Assembly: GCF_009760925.1 (NCBI RefSeq)
Contig: NZ_VRLV01000003.1
Location: 496,001-560,000 of the forward strand
DNA length: 64,000 nucleotides
From: Nonomuraea typhae
GTDB lineage: Bacteria; Actinomycetota; Actinomycetes; Streptosporangiales; Streptosporangiaceae
Direction of reading: 5' to 3'
The position numbers and the translations under genes were made by a program. Under the pieces are notes generated by a model. The model was not told the DNA's origin and did not search any database. It was given only the letters and a program-made list of their open reading frames with translations. Positions 51,445-60,179 of the stretch are shown piece by piece (position 1 is the stretch's first letter; the number at the start of each line of letters is the position of its first letter).

Positions 51445-51858
51445 CTAGAGCCGGTGGAAGTCGGTGTAGTGGTTGGGCGAGAACCACGCCACGCCGGTGC
51501 CGCGGTTGACGACGATCCGGTACGCGTCACGCGGCGCGCCGCGCGTCCTGGAGTACACGTCGTACTCATAGTAGGTGGCGCCGCCGGGGAGCTGGCCTTC
51601 GCGGTTGTAGAAGCGACCGCCGGCGAAGTTCGACCGGCCGTCCGGCCAGGAGTACCAGGCCCTGGGGGTGGGGTAGCCCTTGGACGCCCAGATCGACCGG
51701 GCGGCGCGCGCGTCGGCGCAGCGCGAGATGGTGCAGGAGTCGTAGACGTCGGCGCGGGCGGGGGTGACGCCGGCCAGGGCGACGAGGGAGACGAGCAGGG
51801 CGAGGGCGGCGGTGAGCCGCACCGGCCAGGACAGTCCGGGGGGTGGCGGAGTGTGCAC
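51445..51858 (-). CDS. Secreted guanyl-specific ribonuclease (N1/T1/Sa family)
   Basis: This 137-residue exported RNase has a signal peptide (about 1-36; PVRLTAALALLVSLVALAGV, then TPARA). The mature domain is close in size to RNase Sa. The catalytic Glu is in YYEYDVYS, Arg in RIVVNR and His in NHYTDFHRL. Two Cys (DSCTISRC) sit near the mature N terminus. The start is GTG 51858 with AAGGAGG upstream; the frame is open to 51951 but that segment has no signal-peptide character. It is paired with a barstar immunity gene, implying a role in degrading RNA outside or in competition. Confidence 0.9.
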   Translation of the reverse strand: MHTPPPPGLSWPVRLTAALALLVSLVALAGVTPARADVYDSCTISRCADARAARSIWASKGYPTPRAWYSWPDGRSNFAGGRFYNREGQLPGGATYYEYDVYSRTRGAPRDAYRIVVNRGTGVAWFSPNHYTDFHRL

Positions 51859-51941
51859 GAAGCCTCCTTGCGGGGGTGCGACGGACACTCCCATCGTCAC
51901 CAGCTGCGATGACTCCGAAGGGTCTAAAGGCGTCAAACGAT

Positions 51942-51960
51942 TGGTGAACATTTGTCACCA
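51942..51960. promoter_or_regulatory. Inverted repeat upstream of the RNase gene
   Basis: TGGTGAACATTTGTCACCA has 6-base perfect arms separated by 7 bases, about 84 bases upstream of the RNase start and near a TTGACG element. It is a possible operator; the cognate regulator is not in the window. Confidence 0.4.
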
Positions 51961-51992
51961 TCCGAGAAGCGCGACGACGGCTTCACGGGCGC

Positions 51993-52047
51993 GGGCGTCC
52001 ACGCCGCCGGGCAGGCGGGCGTCCACGCCGCCGGGCAGGCGGGCGTC
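51993..52047. repeat. 24-bp tandem repeat (2.3 copies) at the 3' end of transketolase
   Basis: GGGCGTCCACGCCGCCGGGCAGGC-type units at 51993-52016 and 52017-52040, and a partial third, lie directly after the transketolase stop codon. No gene is in this gap. Confidence 0.7.
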
Positions 52048-53863
52048 AGAGCAGCGCGCGGACGGCCGCCTCGATGGCGTGCCGGTCGATGCCGGCGTCG
52101 GCGAGCTGCTCGGCCGGGCTCGCCGAGCCGGGCAGGTTCCGCACGGCCAGCTTGACCACGCGCGGTCCCAGATCGGCCAGCGCGTCGAGCACGGCGTCGC
52201 CCAGGCCGCCTTCGGGCCGGTGGTCCTCGACGGTGACGAGCGCGTCGGTGATCGCGGCGGCGGCGCGCAGCGCGGCCGTGTCCACGGGCTTGACCGAGTA
52301 CAGGTCGAGGACGGCGGCCATCAGGCCGTCGGCCGCCAGCGCGTCGGCGGCGGCCAGCGCCTCGTGGACGGTGATCCCGGCGGCCAGGATGGTGACGCGG
52401 TCCTCGGGCGAGCGGCGCAGGACCCGTGACCCGCCCACGGGAAACCGCTCGCCGGGGCCGTAGATCACCGGTGTGGCGGCGCGCGTGGTGCGCAGGTAGC
52501 TGACGCCGCCGAGATCGGCCATCTCGGCGGTGAGCGCGGCGGCCTGGTTGGCGTCACAGGGATACAGGACGGTGCTGCCGTGCACGGCCCGCATCATGGC
52601 CAGGTCCTCCAGCCCCATCTGCGAGGGGCCGTCCTCGCCGATCGACACTCCCGCGTGGGAGCCGGCCAGCCGGAGGTCGCAGCCCGACACCGCGGCCATC
52701 CGGATGAAGTCGTGCGCCCGGGTCAGGAACGCGGCGAACGTGGCGGCGAACGGCTTCCAGCCGCGCACCTGCAGCCCCATCGCCGCGGCGACGAGCTGCT
52801 GCTCGGCGATGTAGCACTCGAAGAAGCGCTCCGGGCAGGCGGCGGCGAACTCCGCGGTCTTGGTGGAGTCCGCGACCTCGCCGTCGAGCACGACGACGTC
52901 GGCGCGGGCGGCGCCCAGCGCGGCCAGCGTCCGGCCGAAGGCGGTCCTGGTCGCCTCGTCCTTGTCGAAGACGTGCAGTTCCGGCGTCCCGTGCGCGGGG
53001 ACGCGGTGCGGCCGCCCGTCCGGCCGCGGCCGGCGGCGCGGCGTGACCTCGGCCGCGCGCCGGCCGCCGAGCTCCTCGACGGCCCGCTCCGGCTCGGCCA
53101 GCGGCTTGCCGTGCACCCCTTCCCGGTCCGCCACCTCCCTGACGCCTTCGCCCTTGCGGGTGCGCGCCAGGATCACGACCGGCCGCGGCGTGCTCAGCGC
53201 CTCGCCGAACGCGGCGCCGATCTGCCCGAGGTCGTGCCCGTCGATCTCGATCGCATGCCATCCGAACGCGCCGAACCGCCGGGCGTAGGCGCCGGTGTCC
53301 CAGCCGTGCCGGGTGGGCCCGCGCTGCCCGAGCCGGTTGACGTCCACGATGGCGGTCAGGTTCGCCAGCCCCTCGTGCCCGGCGTGCTCGGCCGCCTCCC
53401 AGATCGACCCCTCCGCCAGCTCACCGTCCCCGCACAGCACCCACACCTGGTACGGCAGGCGTTCCAGCCGCCCGGCCAGCGCCACCCCGACGCCCACCGG
53501 CAGTCCCTGCCCCAGCGACCCGGTGGCCACGTCCACCCACGGCAGCCGCGGCGTCGGGTGTCCTTCGAGCCTGCTCCCCCGGCGGCGGAAGGTCAGCAGC
53601 TCCGCGTCGGTGATCGCCCCCGCCGCCTTGTACATCGCATACAGCAGCGGAGAGGCGTGCCCCTTGGAGAAGATCAGATGATCGTTGAGCGGGTTGCCCG
53701 GATCGCCGAAGTCGTAGGTCAGCCGCTCGGCCAGGAGCACCGCCATGAGGTCGGCCGCCGACATCGCCGAGGTCGGATGCCCCGACTCCGCCGCGGCCGA
53801 GCAGCGGACCGCGTCCACCCGGAGCTGCGCCGCCAGCTCGGCCGGCGTGGTGAGGCCGGTCAT
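52046..53863 (-). CDS. Transketolase
   Basis: This 605-residue thiamine-diphosphate enzyme has an N-terminal PP domain with the ThDP motif LCGDGELAEGSIWEAAEHAGHEGLANLTAIVDVN (GDG...N). A central PYR domain follows (AAMGLQVRGWKPFAATFAAFL) and then a C-terminal domain. The length is shorter than typical TktA (about 660-700), as in the transketolase-like enzymes that combine the usual N and C subunits. It transfers two-carbon units between sugar phosphates. The start ATG 53863 has GGGAGAG upstream. The canonical pentose-phosphate genes are not adjacent, so it is probably a second copy. Confidence 0.9.
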   Translation of the reverse strand: MTGLTTPAELAAQLRVDAVRCSAAAESGHPTSAMSAADLMAVLLAERLTYDFGDPGNPLNDHLIFSKGHASPLLYAMYKAAGAITDAELLTFRRRGSRLEGHPTPRLPWVDVATGSLGQGLPVGVGVALAGRLERLPYQVWVLCGDGELAEGSIWEAAEHAGHEGLANLTAIVDVNRLGQRGPTRHGWDTGAYARRFGAFGWHAIEIDGHDLGQIGAAFGEALSTPRPVVILARTRKGEGVREVADREGVHGKPLAEPERAVEELGGRRAAEVTPRRRPRPDGRPHRVPAHGTPELHVFDKDEATRTAFGRTLAALGAARADVVVLDGEVADSTKTAEFAAACPERFFECYIAEQQLVAAAMGLQVRGWKPFAATFAAFLTRAHDFIRMAAVSGCDLRLAGSHAGVSIGEDGPSQMGLEDLAMMRAVHGSTVLYPCDANQAAALTAEMADLGGVSYLRTTRAATPVIYGPGERFPVGGSRVLRRSPEDRVTILAAGITVHEALAAADALAADGLMAAVLDLYSVKPVDTAALRAAAAITDALVTVEDHRPEGGLGDAVLDALADLGPRVVKLAVRNLPGSASPAEQLADAGIDRHAIEAAVRALL

Positions 53864-53927
53864 GATCTCTCCCTTCCGGCCGTCGATCGGGAAGGGCCTC
53901 CCATACCCGGGCCCCGCCCGGCAAACC

Positions 53928-54123
53928 TCACGCCCGCCGGTAGGCGCGCACGAACGCCTCGTAGAGCTCGCGCGGCAGGCATGGTGAGGGGCTGGGCCGT
54001 CACGGCCGGCCCCAGCAGGATCTCGTCGGCCGACAGCCTGCCGTCGCGGTCGCCGTCGAACAGATCGAAGGTGTCGCGGTCGTCCCAGACGGCCTCAGGA
54101 GCCCGCAGGGCGTCGTGTGCCAT
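53928..54123 (-). pseudogene. EF-hand protein gene with a likely frameshift
   Basis: From ATG 54123 (GGAGG 8 bases upstream) the frame encodes MAHDALRAPEAVWDDRD and a perfect calcium-binding EF-hand loop DGDRDGRLSADE. About 47 codons in, near 53985, third-position GC collapses in this frame while the next frame becomes ideal and gives PRELYEAFVRAYRRA with stop at 53928. One extra base near ATGCCTGCCG would explain it. Without correction the frame runs on to 53860 with rare codons and overlaps the transketolase start. It could be a sequencing error, a real mutation or programmed shifting. Confidence 0.6.
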
Positions 54124-54204
54124 GGATGTGTCCTCCGCACGCCCGCCCACCGGGTAGAAGATGTCACCAGATTTCCCCTCTACCTGACAAAAGGGGACAC
54201 ATTC

Positions 54205-54234
54205 CCCGGCTAGCTGTCGGTACAGCTAGCCGGG
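54205..54234. terminator. Hairpin spanning the MFS gene stop codon
   Basis: A 13-bp perfect stem (54205-54217 with 54222-54234) has a 4-base loop, between the EF-hand gene start and the MFS gene end. The MFS stop codon (54226-54228) lies in one arm. There is no T run. Confidence 0.75.
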
Positions 54235-55644
54235 ACCGGCGGCGGAGAGCGGGGCGGCGATGGCCTCCAGGCCCTTGCGTTCCGCCTTGACGCCCAGGAA
54301 GAGCTCCACGAGCCCCGCCAGGATCATGACGCAGGCGCCGATGGCGAAGGCGAGCGCGGTGTCGCCCGGTACACCGGTGGACACCAGGCTGGAGAAGATG
54401 AGCGGCCCGGCGATGCCGCCCGCGGCGGTGCCGATGGCGAAGAAGAACGCGATGGCCAGGGCCCGGGTCTCCATGGGGAAGATCTCGCTGACCGTGAGGT
54501 AGGCGGAGCTGGCCCCGGCCGAGGCCACGAACAGCACGACGGACCAGCAGATCGTCAGGGTGACGGCGGTGAGGTGGCCCTGGGCGAAGAGCCAGGCCGT
54601 GCCGAGCAGCAGCGCCCCGGAGCCGATGTACGTGGCGGAGATCATCGGGATGCGGCCGACGGTGTCGAAGAGGGGTCCCAGGAGCAGCGGCCCGAGGAAG
54701 TTGCCGATCGCGATGACCGCGAAGTAGTAGCCGGCCTGGGTGTCGATCTTGAAGAAGGTGGCCAGGATCTGCGCGTAGCCGAACGTGATCGCGTTGTAGA
54801 GGAACGCCTGCCCGATGAACAGCGACAGGCCGAGGATGGTGCGTTTGGGGTAGAGCGCCACCATGGTGTGGGCGATGCGCACGAAGCCGATGGACCTGCG
54901 CTGGTGGATCGTCATCGACTCCCCGGGCTCGGGCAGGTCGCCGCCGACCTCGCGTTCGATGCCGGCCACGATGTCCTCGGCCTGCCGGTCACGCCCGTGG
55001 ATGAACAGCCAGCGGGGGCTTTCCGGGACGCTGCGCCGTACCAGCAGGATGGCCAGGCCCAGCACCACGCCCAGCCCGAAGGCGATGCGCCACCCGATGG
55101 CGACGGGAAGGTCGTTCAGGAGGGGGACGGTCAGCAGGGCGCCGCCCGCGGCGCCGAGCCAGTAGCTGCCGTTGATGAGGATGTCGACGCGGCCCCGGTG
55201 CCGGCTGGGGATCAGCTCGTCGATGGCGGAGTTGATCGCCGCGTACTCGCCGCCGATGCCGAAGCCGGTGATGAAGCGGAACAGGAAGAACCACCAGGCG
55301 CTGAAGGAGAACGCCGTGGCCAGCGTGGCCACCAGGTAGACCAGCAGCGTGATGATGAACAGCTTCTTGCGGCCGTAGCGGTCGGTGAGCCAGCCGAAGA
55401 ACAGCGCGCCGAGGCAGGCGCCCGCGACGTAGAGGGCCGCCGCGGGGCCGGCGACCTGGGCCTGCGTGATGTCCAGGCCGCTGCCGGGCTTGGCGAGCTG
55501 GCCGGACAGGTTGCCGACGATGGTGACCTCGAGGCCGTCGAGGATCCACACGGTGCCGAGCCCGATGACGATGCGCCAGTGCCAGCGCGACCACGGCAGC
55601 CGGTCCAGCCGCGCGGGGACCTTCGTGGTGATGGTGGAGCTCAT
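54226..55644 (-). CDS. MFS transporter (metabolite/sugar:proton symporter type)
   Basis: This 472-residue protein has twelve predicted helices. The loop 2-3 signature GWLTDRYGRKKLFI and the equivalent in the second half (GPLFDTVGRIPMI) are clear, and RFITGFGIGGEYAAINSAIDELIPSRHRGR is the helix 4-5 motif of the metabolite:H+ symporter/sugar porter group. WRIVIGLGTVWILDGLEVTIVG at the start matches members transporting aromatic or organic acids. Substrate unknown. The start is ATG 55644 or GTG 55656. The upstream cytochrome-b-like gene ends 16-28 bases before it. Confidence 0.88.
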   Translation of the reverse strand: MSSTITTKVPARLDRLPWSRWHWRIVIGLGTVWILDGLEVTIVGNLSGQLAKPGSGLDITQAQVAGPAAALYVAGACLGALFFGWLTDRYGRKKLFIITLLVYLVATLATAFSFSAWWFFLFRFITGFGIGGEYAAINSAIDELIPSRHRGRVDILINGSYWLGAAGGALLTVPLLNDLPVAIGWRIAFGLGVVLGLAILLVRRSVPESPRWLFIHGRDRQAEDIVAGIEREVGGDLPEPGESMTIHQRRSIGFVRIAHTMVALYPKRTILGLSLFIGQAFLYNAITFGYAQILATFFKIDTQAGYYFAVIAIGNFLGPLLLGPLFDTVGRIPMISATYIGSGALLLGTAWLFAQGHLTAVTLTICWSVVLFVASAGASSAYLTVSEIFPMETRALAIAFFFAIGTAAGGIAGPLIFSSLVSTGVPGDTALAFAIGACVMILAGLVELFLGVKAERKGLEAIAAPLSAAGPG

Positions 55645-55671
55645 AGGCCCGGCCACTACCCCGGGCGTTTC

Positions 55672-56991
55672 TCAGGTAACGGGTGTGCCCCCGATGCCCG
55701 CCTGCTCGCGGACGGCCACGGTCACCTCGGTGTACCCGCCCTCGGGCGAGCGGCGGACGGTGCCCGTCTCCACGCCGTGCGCGAGCTCCTCGCGCTCCTG
55801 TCCGCGCAGCCCGAGGCAGAGGCGCCGGGTGAGCTCGAAGGCCAGGACGGGCCCCGCGATCACGGCGACGCGGAAGAACCACGTGACCGCGAAGAGCGAG
55901 ACGTCGAAGGTGTGGGCGATCTGGTCGTTGGCGGCCGCGGCCCACAGCAGCCCGTAGAAGGTCATCCCAGCGGCGCCCAGCGCGGTGCGGACGGCGGCCT
56001 CGCGGGGCCGGTCGAGGGTGTGGTGCGGTTTCGTGTCGCGGGTGAAGCGGCGCTCGAGCAGCGGGTAGGCGGCCAGGACGGTGAAGAACGCGCCGGGCAC
56101 GATCAGGGCGGGGATGAGCACCGACAGCGTGACGGGGTGGCCGCCGATGACGGGTTCCCAGGCGGGCATGACGCGGATGGCTCCGTCGAGGAAGCCCATG
56201 TACCAGTCCGGGACCGCTCCGGCGCCGATGGTGCCCGGCCGGGCGGGGCCGTACTGCCAGATGGGGTTGATCTGGGCGACGGTGCCCAGGAGGGTCAGCA
56301 TCGCGGCGGTGAAGAAGAACAGCGCCAGCGAGGCGAGCGGAGGCACGTGCACGGCGCCGGGGTAGTGGCTGTGCCCGTGCCGCTGCAGCAGCCAGCGCCG
56401 GGCGACGAACAGCTCGGCCATGATGATCGGCAGCACGATCACGTGCAGCCAGTAGAAGATCGGGACGATCTGGGTGCCGGGGGCCTCGTCGCCGAACAGC
56501 CAGCCGGTCACGGTGGTGCCGATGAACGGGATCGACTGGGTGATCCCCTGGATGAGGCTGAGGCTGCCGCTCGAGAGCATGTCGTCGGGCAGGATGCCGC
56601 CGGTCACGCCCGCGGCCATGCCCAGCACCAGGAGCCCGATCCAGATCAGCCAGTTCAGCCCGCGCGGGCGGCGGAACGCGCCGGTGAAGAACAGGCGCAG
56701 CAGGTGAAGGCAGACCGCGGCGACGAACACCAGCGTCGCCCAGTGGTGGGCCTGCCGCATCAACAGCCCGCCGCGCACGTCGAAGCTGATCTCCAGCGAG
56801 GACGCGAACGCCCGGCTGACCGGCACGTCCCGCAGCGGAAGATAGCTGCCCTGGTAGACGACCTGGGTCAGGTCGGGGTCGTAGAAGAACGTCAGGAAGA
56901 CGCCGGTGACGAGCAGCACCAGGAACGAGTAGATCGCGATCTGCCCGAACAGGAACGACCAGTGGTCCATCCGCGCTTGAAGATGCCTCAT
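55672..56991 (-). CDS. Orphan cytochrome b (QcrB-like) with a missing heme ligand
   Basis: This 439-residue membrane protein is related to the cytochrome b subunit of the bc1-type complex, with HWSFLFGQIAIYSFLVLLVTGVFLTFF, a Qo-site PDWYMGFLDG and about nine helices. Helix B has His82 and His96 spaced as in active proteins. Helix D has His183 (FYWLHVIVLP), but the partner expected 14 residues later is Ala197 (LFVARRW), so one of the two hemes should lack an axial ligand. It has no QcrA or QcrC partner beside it and is shorter than the main actinobacterial QcrB. The start is ATG 56991. Confidence 0.85.
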   Translation of the reverse strand: MRHLQARMDHWSFLFGQIAIYSFLVLLVTGVFLTFFYDPDLTQVVYQGSYLPLRDVPVSRAFASSLEISFDVRGGLLMRQAHHWATLVFVAAVCLHLLRLFFTGAFRRPRGLNWLIWIGLLVLGMAAGVTGGILPDDMLSSGSLSLIQGITQSIPFIGTTVTGWLFGDEAPGTQIVPIFYWLHVIVLPIIMAELFVARRWLLQRHGHSHYPGAVHVPPLASLALFFFTAAMLTLLGTVAQINPIWQYGPARPGTIGAGAVPDWYMGFLDGAIRVMPAWEPVIGGHPVTLSVLIPALIVPGAFFTVLAAYPLLERRFTRDTKPHHTLDRPREAAVRTALGAAGMTFYGLLWAAAANDQIAHTFDVSLFAVTWFFRVAVIAGPVLAFELTRRLCLGLRGQEREELAHGVETGTVRRSPEGGYTEVTVAVREQAGIGGTPVT

Positions 56992-57092
56992 ACCTGGTTG
57001 ACGGGATGGCCGCAGCGGTTTGTGACACTTCTGCGCACGGTGTGGCCGACACCACAGGAAACGCTTCGGCCGCGAAACGGCAAGACACGGGT

Positions 57093-60000
57093 ATGAGCAT
57101 GATCAACGGGCTTCTGGCCCTGTCCCTGTTAGGAGTCTCCCCGGTGACCGCCCCGGCGGGTGCCGCACCGGGCGCGGTCACCCTGCTGAGCGGCGACAAG
57201 GTGGTGGTGAGCGCGGCGGGCGGGTTCCGCGTCGAGCCGCCGCCGGGCAGGAAGGTGCGGTATCTGACCAAGAAACGCGACGGCCACCTGTACGTGATCC
57301 CCTCCGACGCGCTCCCGCTCATCGCCGCCGACCGGCTCGACGAACGGCTCTTCGACGTCACCGGCCTGCTCTCCTCCGGGTACGGCGACGCCGGCCGCAC
57401 GGACGTTCCCCTGGTCACCAAGGGCGCCTCCGCGATCGCCGCGGCCAAGGGGTTCCGGGCCGGCGGGCTGGCGGCGGCCTCGGTGCCCAAGAGCGAGGCC
57501 GCCGCCGCCTGGAAGCGGCTGACCGCCGCCCGGGGCGTCCAGGCCGGCGGGAAGGTCTGGCTGGACGCGCTGGTGCCGTACGCACTCGACCGGAGCGTCG
57601 CGCAGATCGGCGCGCCCCAGGTCTGGCAGAAGGGGTGGACCGGCAAGGGCGTCACGGTGGCGGTGCTGGACAGCGGCTACGACGCCACGCATCCGGCGCT
57701 GAAGGACGTGGTCAAGCGGTACGCCAACTTCATCGGCGGGCCCGACGGCGACACCGTCGGGCACGGCACCCACGTGGCCTCGATCGTCGCGGGCGCCGGG
57801 GAGCGCTACCGCGGGGTGGCGCCCGAGGCGGAGCTGGCGGTGGGCAAGGTCGGCAACGAGTTCGGCGCCCCGACGTCGGCGATCCTGTCCGGCATGGAGT
57901 GGGCCGCGAACGAGGTCAACGCCAAGATCGTCAACGTGAGCCTCGGCGGCCCCGACACCCCCGGCCTCGATCCGCTGGAGGAGGCCATCGGCAGGATCTC
58001 CGCGGAGAAGGGCACCCTGTTCGTGGTCGCCGCGGGCAACTCCGGCACCCGCGAGCCGGTGGGCTCCCCCGCCGGCGCCGACGCCGCGCTGGCCGTCGCC
58101 GCGGTGGACCGGCAGGACGCCACAGCGGACTTCTCCAGCCGCGGCCCGCGCTCGGGCGACCACGCGGTCAAGCCGGAGATCTCGGCGCCGGGCACCGGCA
58201 TCGTCGCGGCGAAGGCGGGCGGCGGCCACATCGCCCACTCCGGAACCTCGATGGCGGCACCGCACGTCGCGGGCGCCGCGGCCATCGTCGCCCAGCGGCA
58301 CCCCGGCTGGTCCGGGCAGCGGATCAAGGCCGCGCTCACCGCGTCGGCCAAGCCGGGCGCTCCCTTGAAGGAGCAGGGCGCGGGCCGCGTGGACCTGGTC
58401 GCGGCGACCGGGCTCCCGGTGGTGCCGGAGCCCTCCACCCTCGCGGTCGCCCACCCGTGGGGCGACACCGGCAGCAGGGTGACGACCAGAACCATCACCT
58501 ACACGAACACCACCGGCGACGACCTCACGCTGGAGCTGGCGGCCGAGGGCGAGGTCCTGAAGCTCCCCTCCACCCGGCTCGTCGTGCCCGGAGGCGGCCA
58601 GAGCACCCTGACCGTCACCCTCGACGCCACCGGCAAAGCCCCCGGCGACCACCCCGGCGCCGTCACGGCCACGGCCGGCGGCATCACGGTCAGGACCCCG
58701 GCCAGCGCCTACGTCGAACCGGAGTCGTACGACCTCACGGTCACCGTCATCCCCCGCGACGACCGCGCGTTCGTGACCACGGGCGCCGTCTACGACGCCG
58801 GCACCGGGCAGGAGCGCCTCCTGTACTTCGACGACAGGGGCAGCGCCAAGGTCCGCCTGCCCAAGGGCCGGTGGAACGTCTACGCCGACGTCTACGCCTT
58901 CTCCGCCGGCGGCCCCGCCTACTCCGTCACCGCCCATCAGCAGGCGACGATCGCCGACGGCGACGCCCGGGTGTCCCTGGACGCCGGGCAGGCCAAGGAG
59001 ATCCGCTTCACGCTCGACGACCCCGCCGCCGTGCGCACCCCCGACCGCGAGCTGACGCTGGTCAACGGGGCGTGGTACATCGGCTGGTGGGACGTCGCCG
59101 CGTTCCCGCTCTACGTCGTCCCCGTGCGGCAACCCGGCCTCACCTACCTCACCAGGAGTGTCTGGCAGAAGCCGGGCCACCGTTACGACCTGGTCTCCCG
59201 GCACACCGGCGGCATCCCCGGCAATCCCGCTCACGACGCCAAGGTCAGTGAATTGTCCACGACCAAGGCCACGTATCGCGGCGAGAGCGGACAGGTCACC
59301 CCCGGCGTCGCCGTTGCGGTCGCCGGCGGCCTCACCGGCTTCCAGCTGCCGTCCGGCCCGGTGCCGCTGCCCGGCGTCCTGATCCACCACCGCACGCCGG
59401 GAGAGCGCTGGCAGCCGGGCGTCCAGGCCGGCACCGCGACGCTGGAGGGGCCCGCATCCGCACCGGCCGCCCGCGAGCTGTGGCTGGCCGCGGTGACCGG
59501 CCCCGCGGTCGCCAAGGGCAACGGCATCCGGTACGGCGACGCCGTCGGCTTCTCGGCCGCCCAGCTCTTCAGCGATGGCACGGGGCACACCGGCTGGGAC
59601 GAAGCCGCGACCGGCGCCCTGACCCTGTCCAAGGACGGCGCCCAGCTGGCCCGCAAGGAGTTCACCGGCTGCGAGAGCGGCTGTGAGCTGTCCGCCACGC
59701 TGCCCGGTCAGGCGGGCGTCTACACTCTGACGGCCGCGGCCCGGCGTCCTTCCCCGCTGTCGCCGCGGGTGGAGTCGCAGTGGACCTTCCGCTCCGCGCA
59801 CACCGCGAAGGCCGAGGAGCTTCCGCTGATGACCGTCCGGTACACGCCCGCCGGGCTGGACGACGCCAACCGGGCCACGCAGAAGGTCACGCCGGTGCCG
59901 ATCCGGGTCGAGCGGGCTCCGGGGGCCGTGCGCTCGCTGCGGCTGGAGGTGTCCCATGACGACGGGGCCACGTGGAAGCGGGTGCCGGTCGTGCGTTCCG

Positions 60001-60128
60001 GCCCTGGATGGACCGCGCTGGTGGCCAACCCCGGGTCCGGGGGCGCGGTCTCCCTCCGGGCCGGCGTCACGGCGGACGGCGGGGCCGGGGCGGTCCAGAC
60101 GGTCATCCGGGCCTGGGCCGTGAAGTAG
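57093..60128 (+). CDS. S8 family subtilisin-like serine protease, secreted
   Basis: This extracellular protease has about 1011 residues: a signal peptide (about 1-25), a propeptide-like region to about 165, then the catalytic domain (to about 455). The triad is intact: Asp in VAVLDSGYDATH, His in DTVGHGTHVASIVAG, oxyanion Asn in FVVAAGNSGT and Ser in SGTSMAAPHVAGAA. The C-terminal 550 residues form several beta-rich, Ig- or fibronectin-like modules that probably bind substrate or wall. It has no anchor or sortase motif. The start is ATG 57093 (a second ATG follows 6 bases later); the earlier frame from 57006 has no signal-like sequence. It is a single gene, convergent with the metallophosphoesterase. 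Confidence 0.9.
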   Translation: MSMINGLLALSLLGVSPVTAPAGAAPGAVTLLSGDKVVVSAAGGFRVEPPPGRKVRYLTKKRDGHLYVIPSDALPLIAADRLDERLFDVTGLLSSGYGDAGRTDVPLVTKGASAIAAAKGFRAGGLAAASVPKSEAAAAWKRLTAARGVQAGGKVWLDALVPYALDRSVAQIGAPQVWQKGWTGKGVTVAVLDSGYDATHPALKDVVKRYANFIGGPDGDTVGHGTHVASIVAGAGERYRGVAPEAELAVGKVGNEFGAPTSAILSGMEWAANEVNAKIVNVSLGGPDTPGLDPLEEAIGRISAEKGTLFVVAAGNSGTREPVGSPAGADAALAVAAVDRQDATADFSSRGPRSGDHAVKPEISAPGTGIVAAKAGGGHIAHSGTSMAAPHVAGAAAIVAQRHPGWSGQRIKAALTASAKPGAPLKEQGAGRVDLVAATGLPVVPEPSTLAVAHPWGDTGSRVTTRTITYTNTTGDDLTLELAAEGEVLKLPSTRLVVPGGGQSTLTVTLDATGKAPGDHPGAVTATAGGITVRTPASAYVEPESYDLTVTVIPRDDRAFVTTGAVYDAGTGQERLLYFDDRGSAKVRLPKGRWNVYADVYAFSAGGPAYSVTAHQQATIADGDARVSLDAGQAKEIRFTLDDPAAVRTPDRELTLVNGAWYIGWWDVAAFPLYVVPVRQPGLTYLTRSVWQKPGHRYDLVSRHTGGIPGNPAHDAKVSELSTTKATYRGESGQVTPGVAVAVAGGLTGFQLPSGPVPLPGVLIHHRTPGERWQPGVQAGTATLEGPASAPAARELWLAAVTGPAVAKGNGIRYGDAVGFSAAQLFSDGTGHTGWDEAATGALTLSKDGAQLARKEFTGCESGCELSATLPGQAGVYTLTAAARRPSPLSPRVESQWTFRSAHTAKAEELPLMTVRYTPAGLDDANRATQKVTPVPIRVERAPGAVRSLRLEVSHDDGATWKRVPVVRSGPGWTALVANPGSGGAVSLRAGVTADGGAGAVQTVIRAWAVK

Positions 60129-60179
60129 GAGCAGGCTCCCAGAGCCGTATCCTGACCGGCGCCTCCGGCGGCATCCCGA

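Noticed and set aside
54574..57096. An 840-codon plus-strand frame across the MFS and cytochrome b genes
   Set aside because: It is antisense to membrane proteins with clear helices; its product is hydrophilic and acidic without motif.
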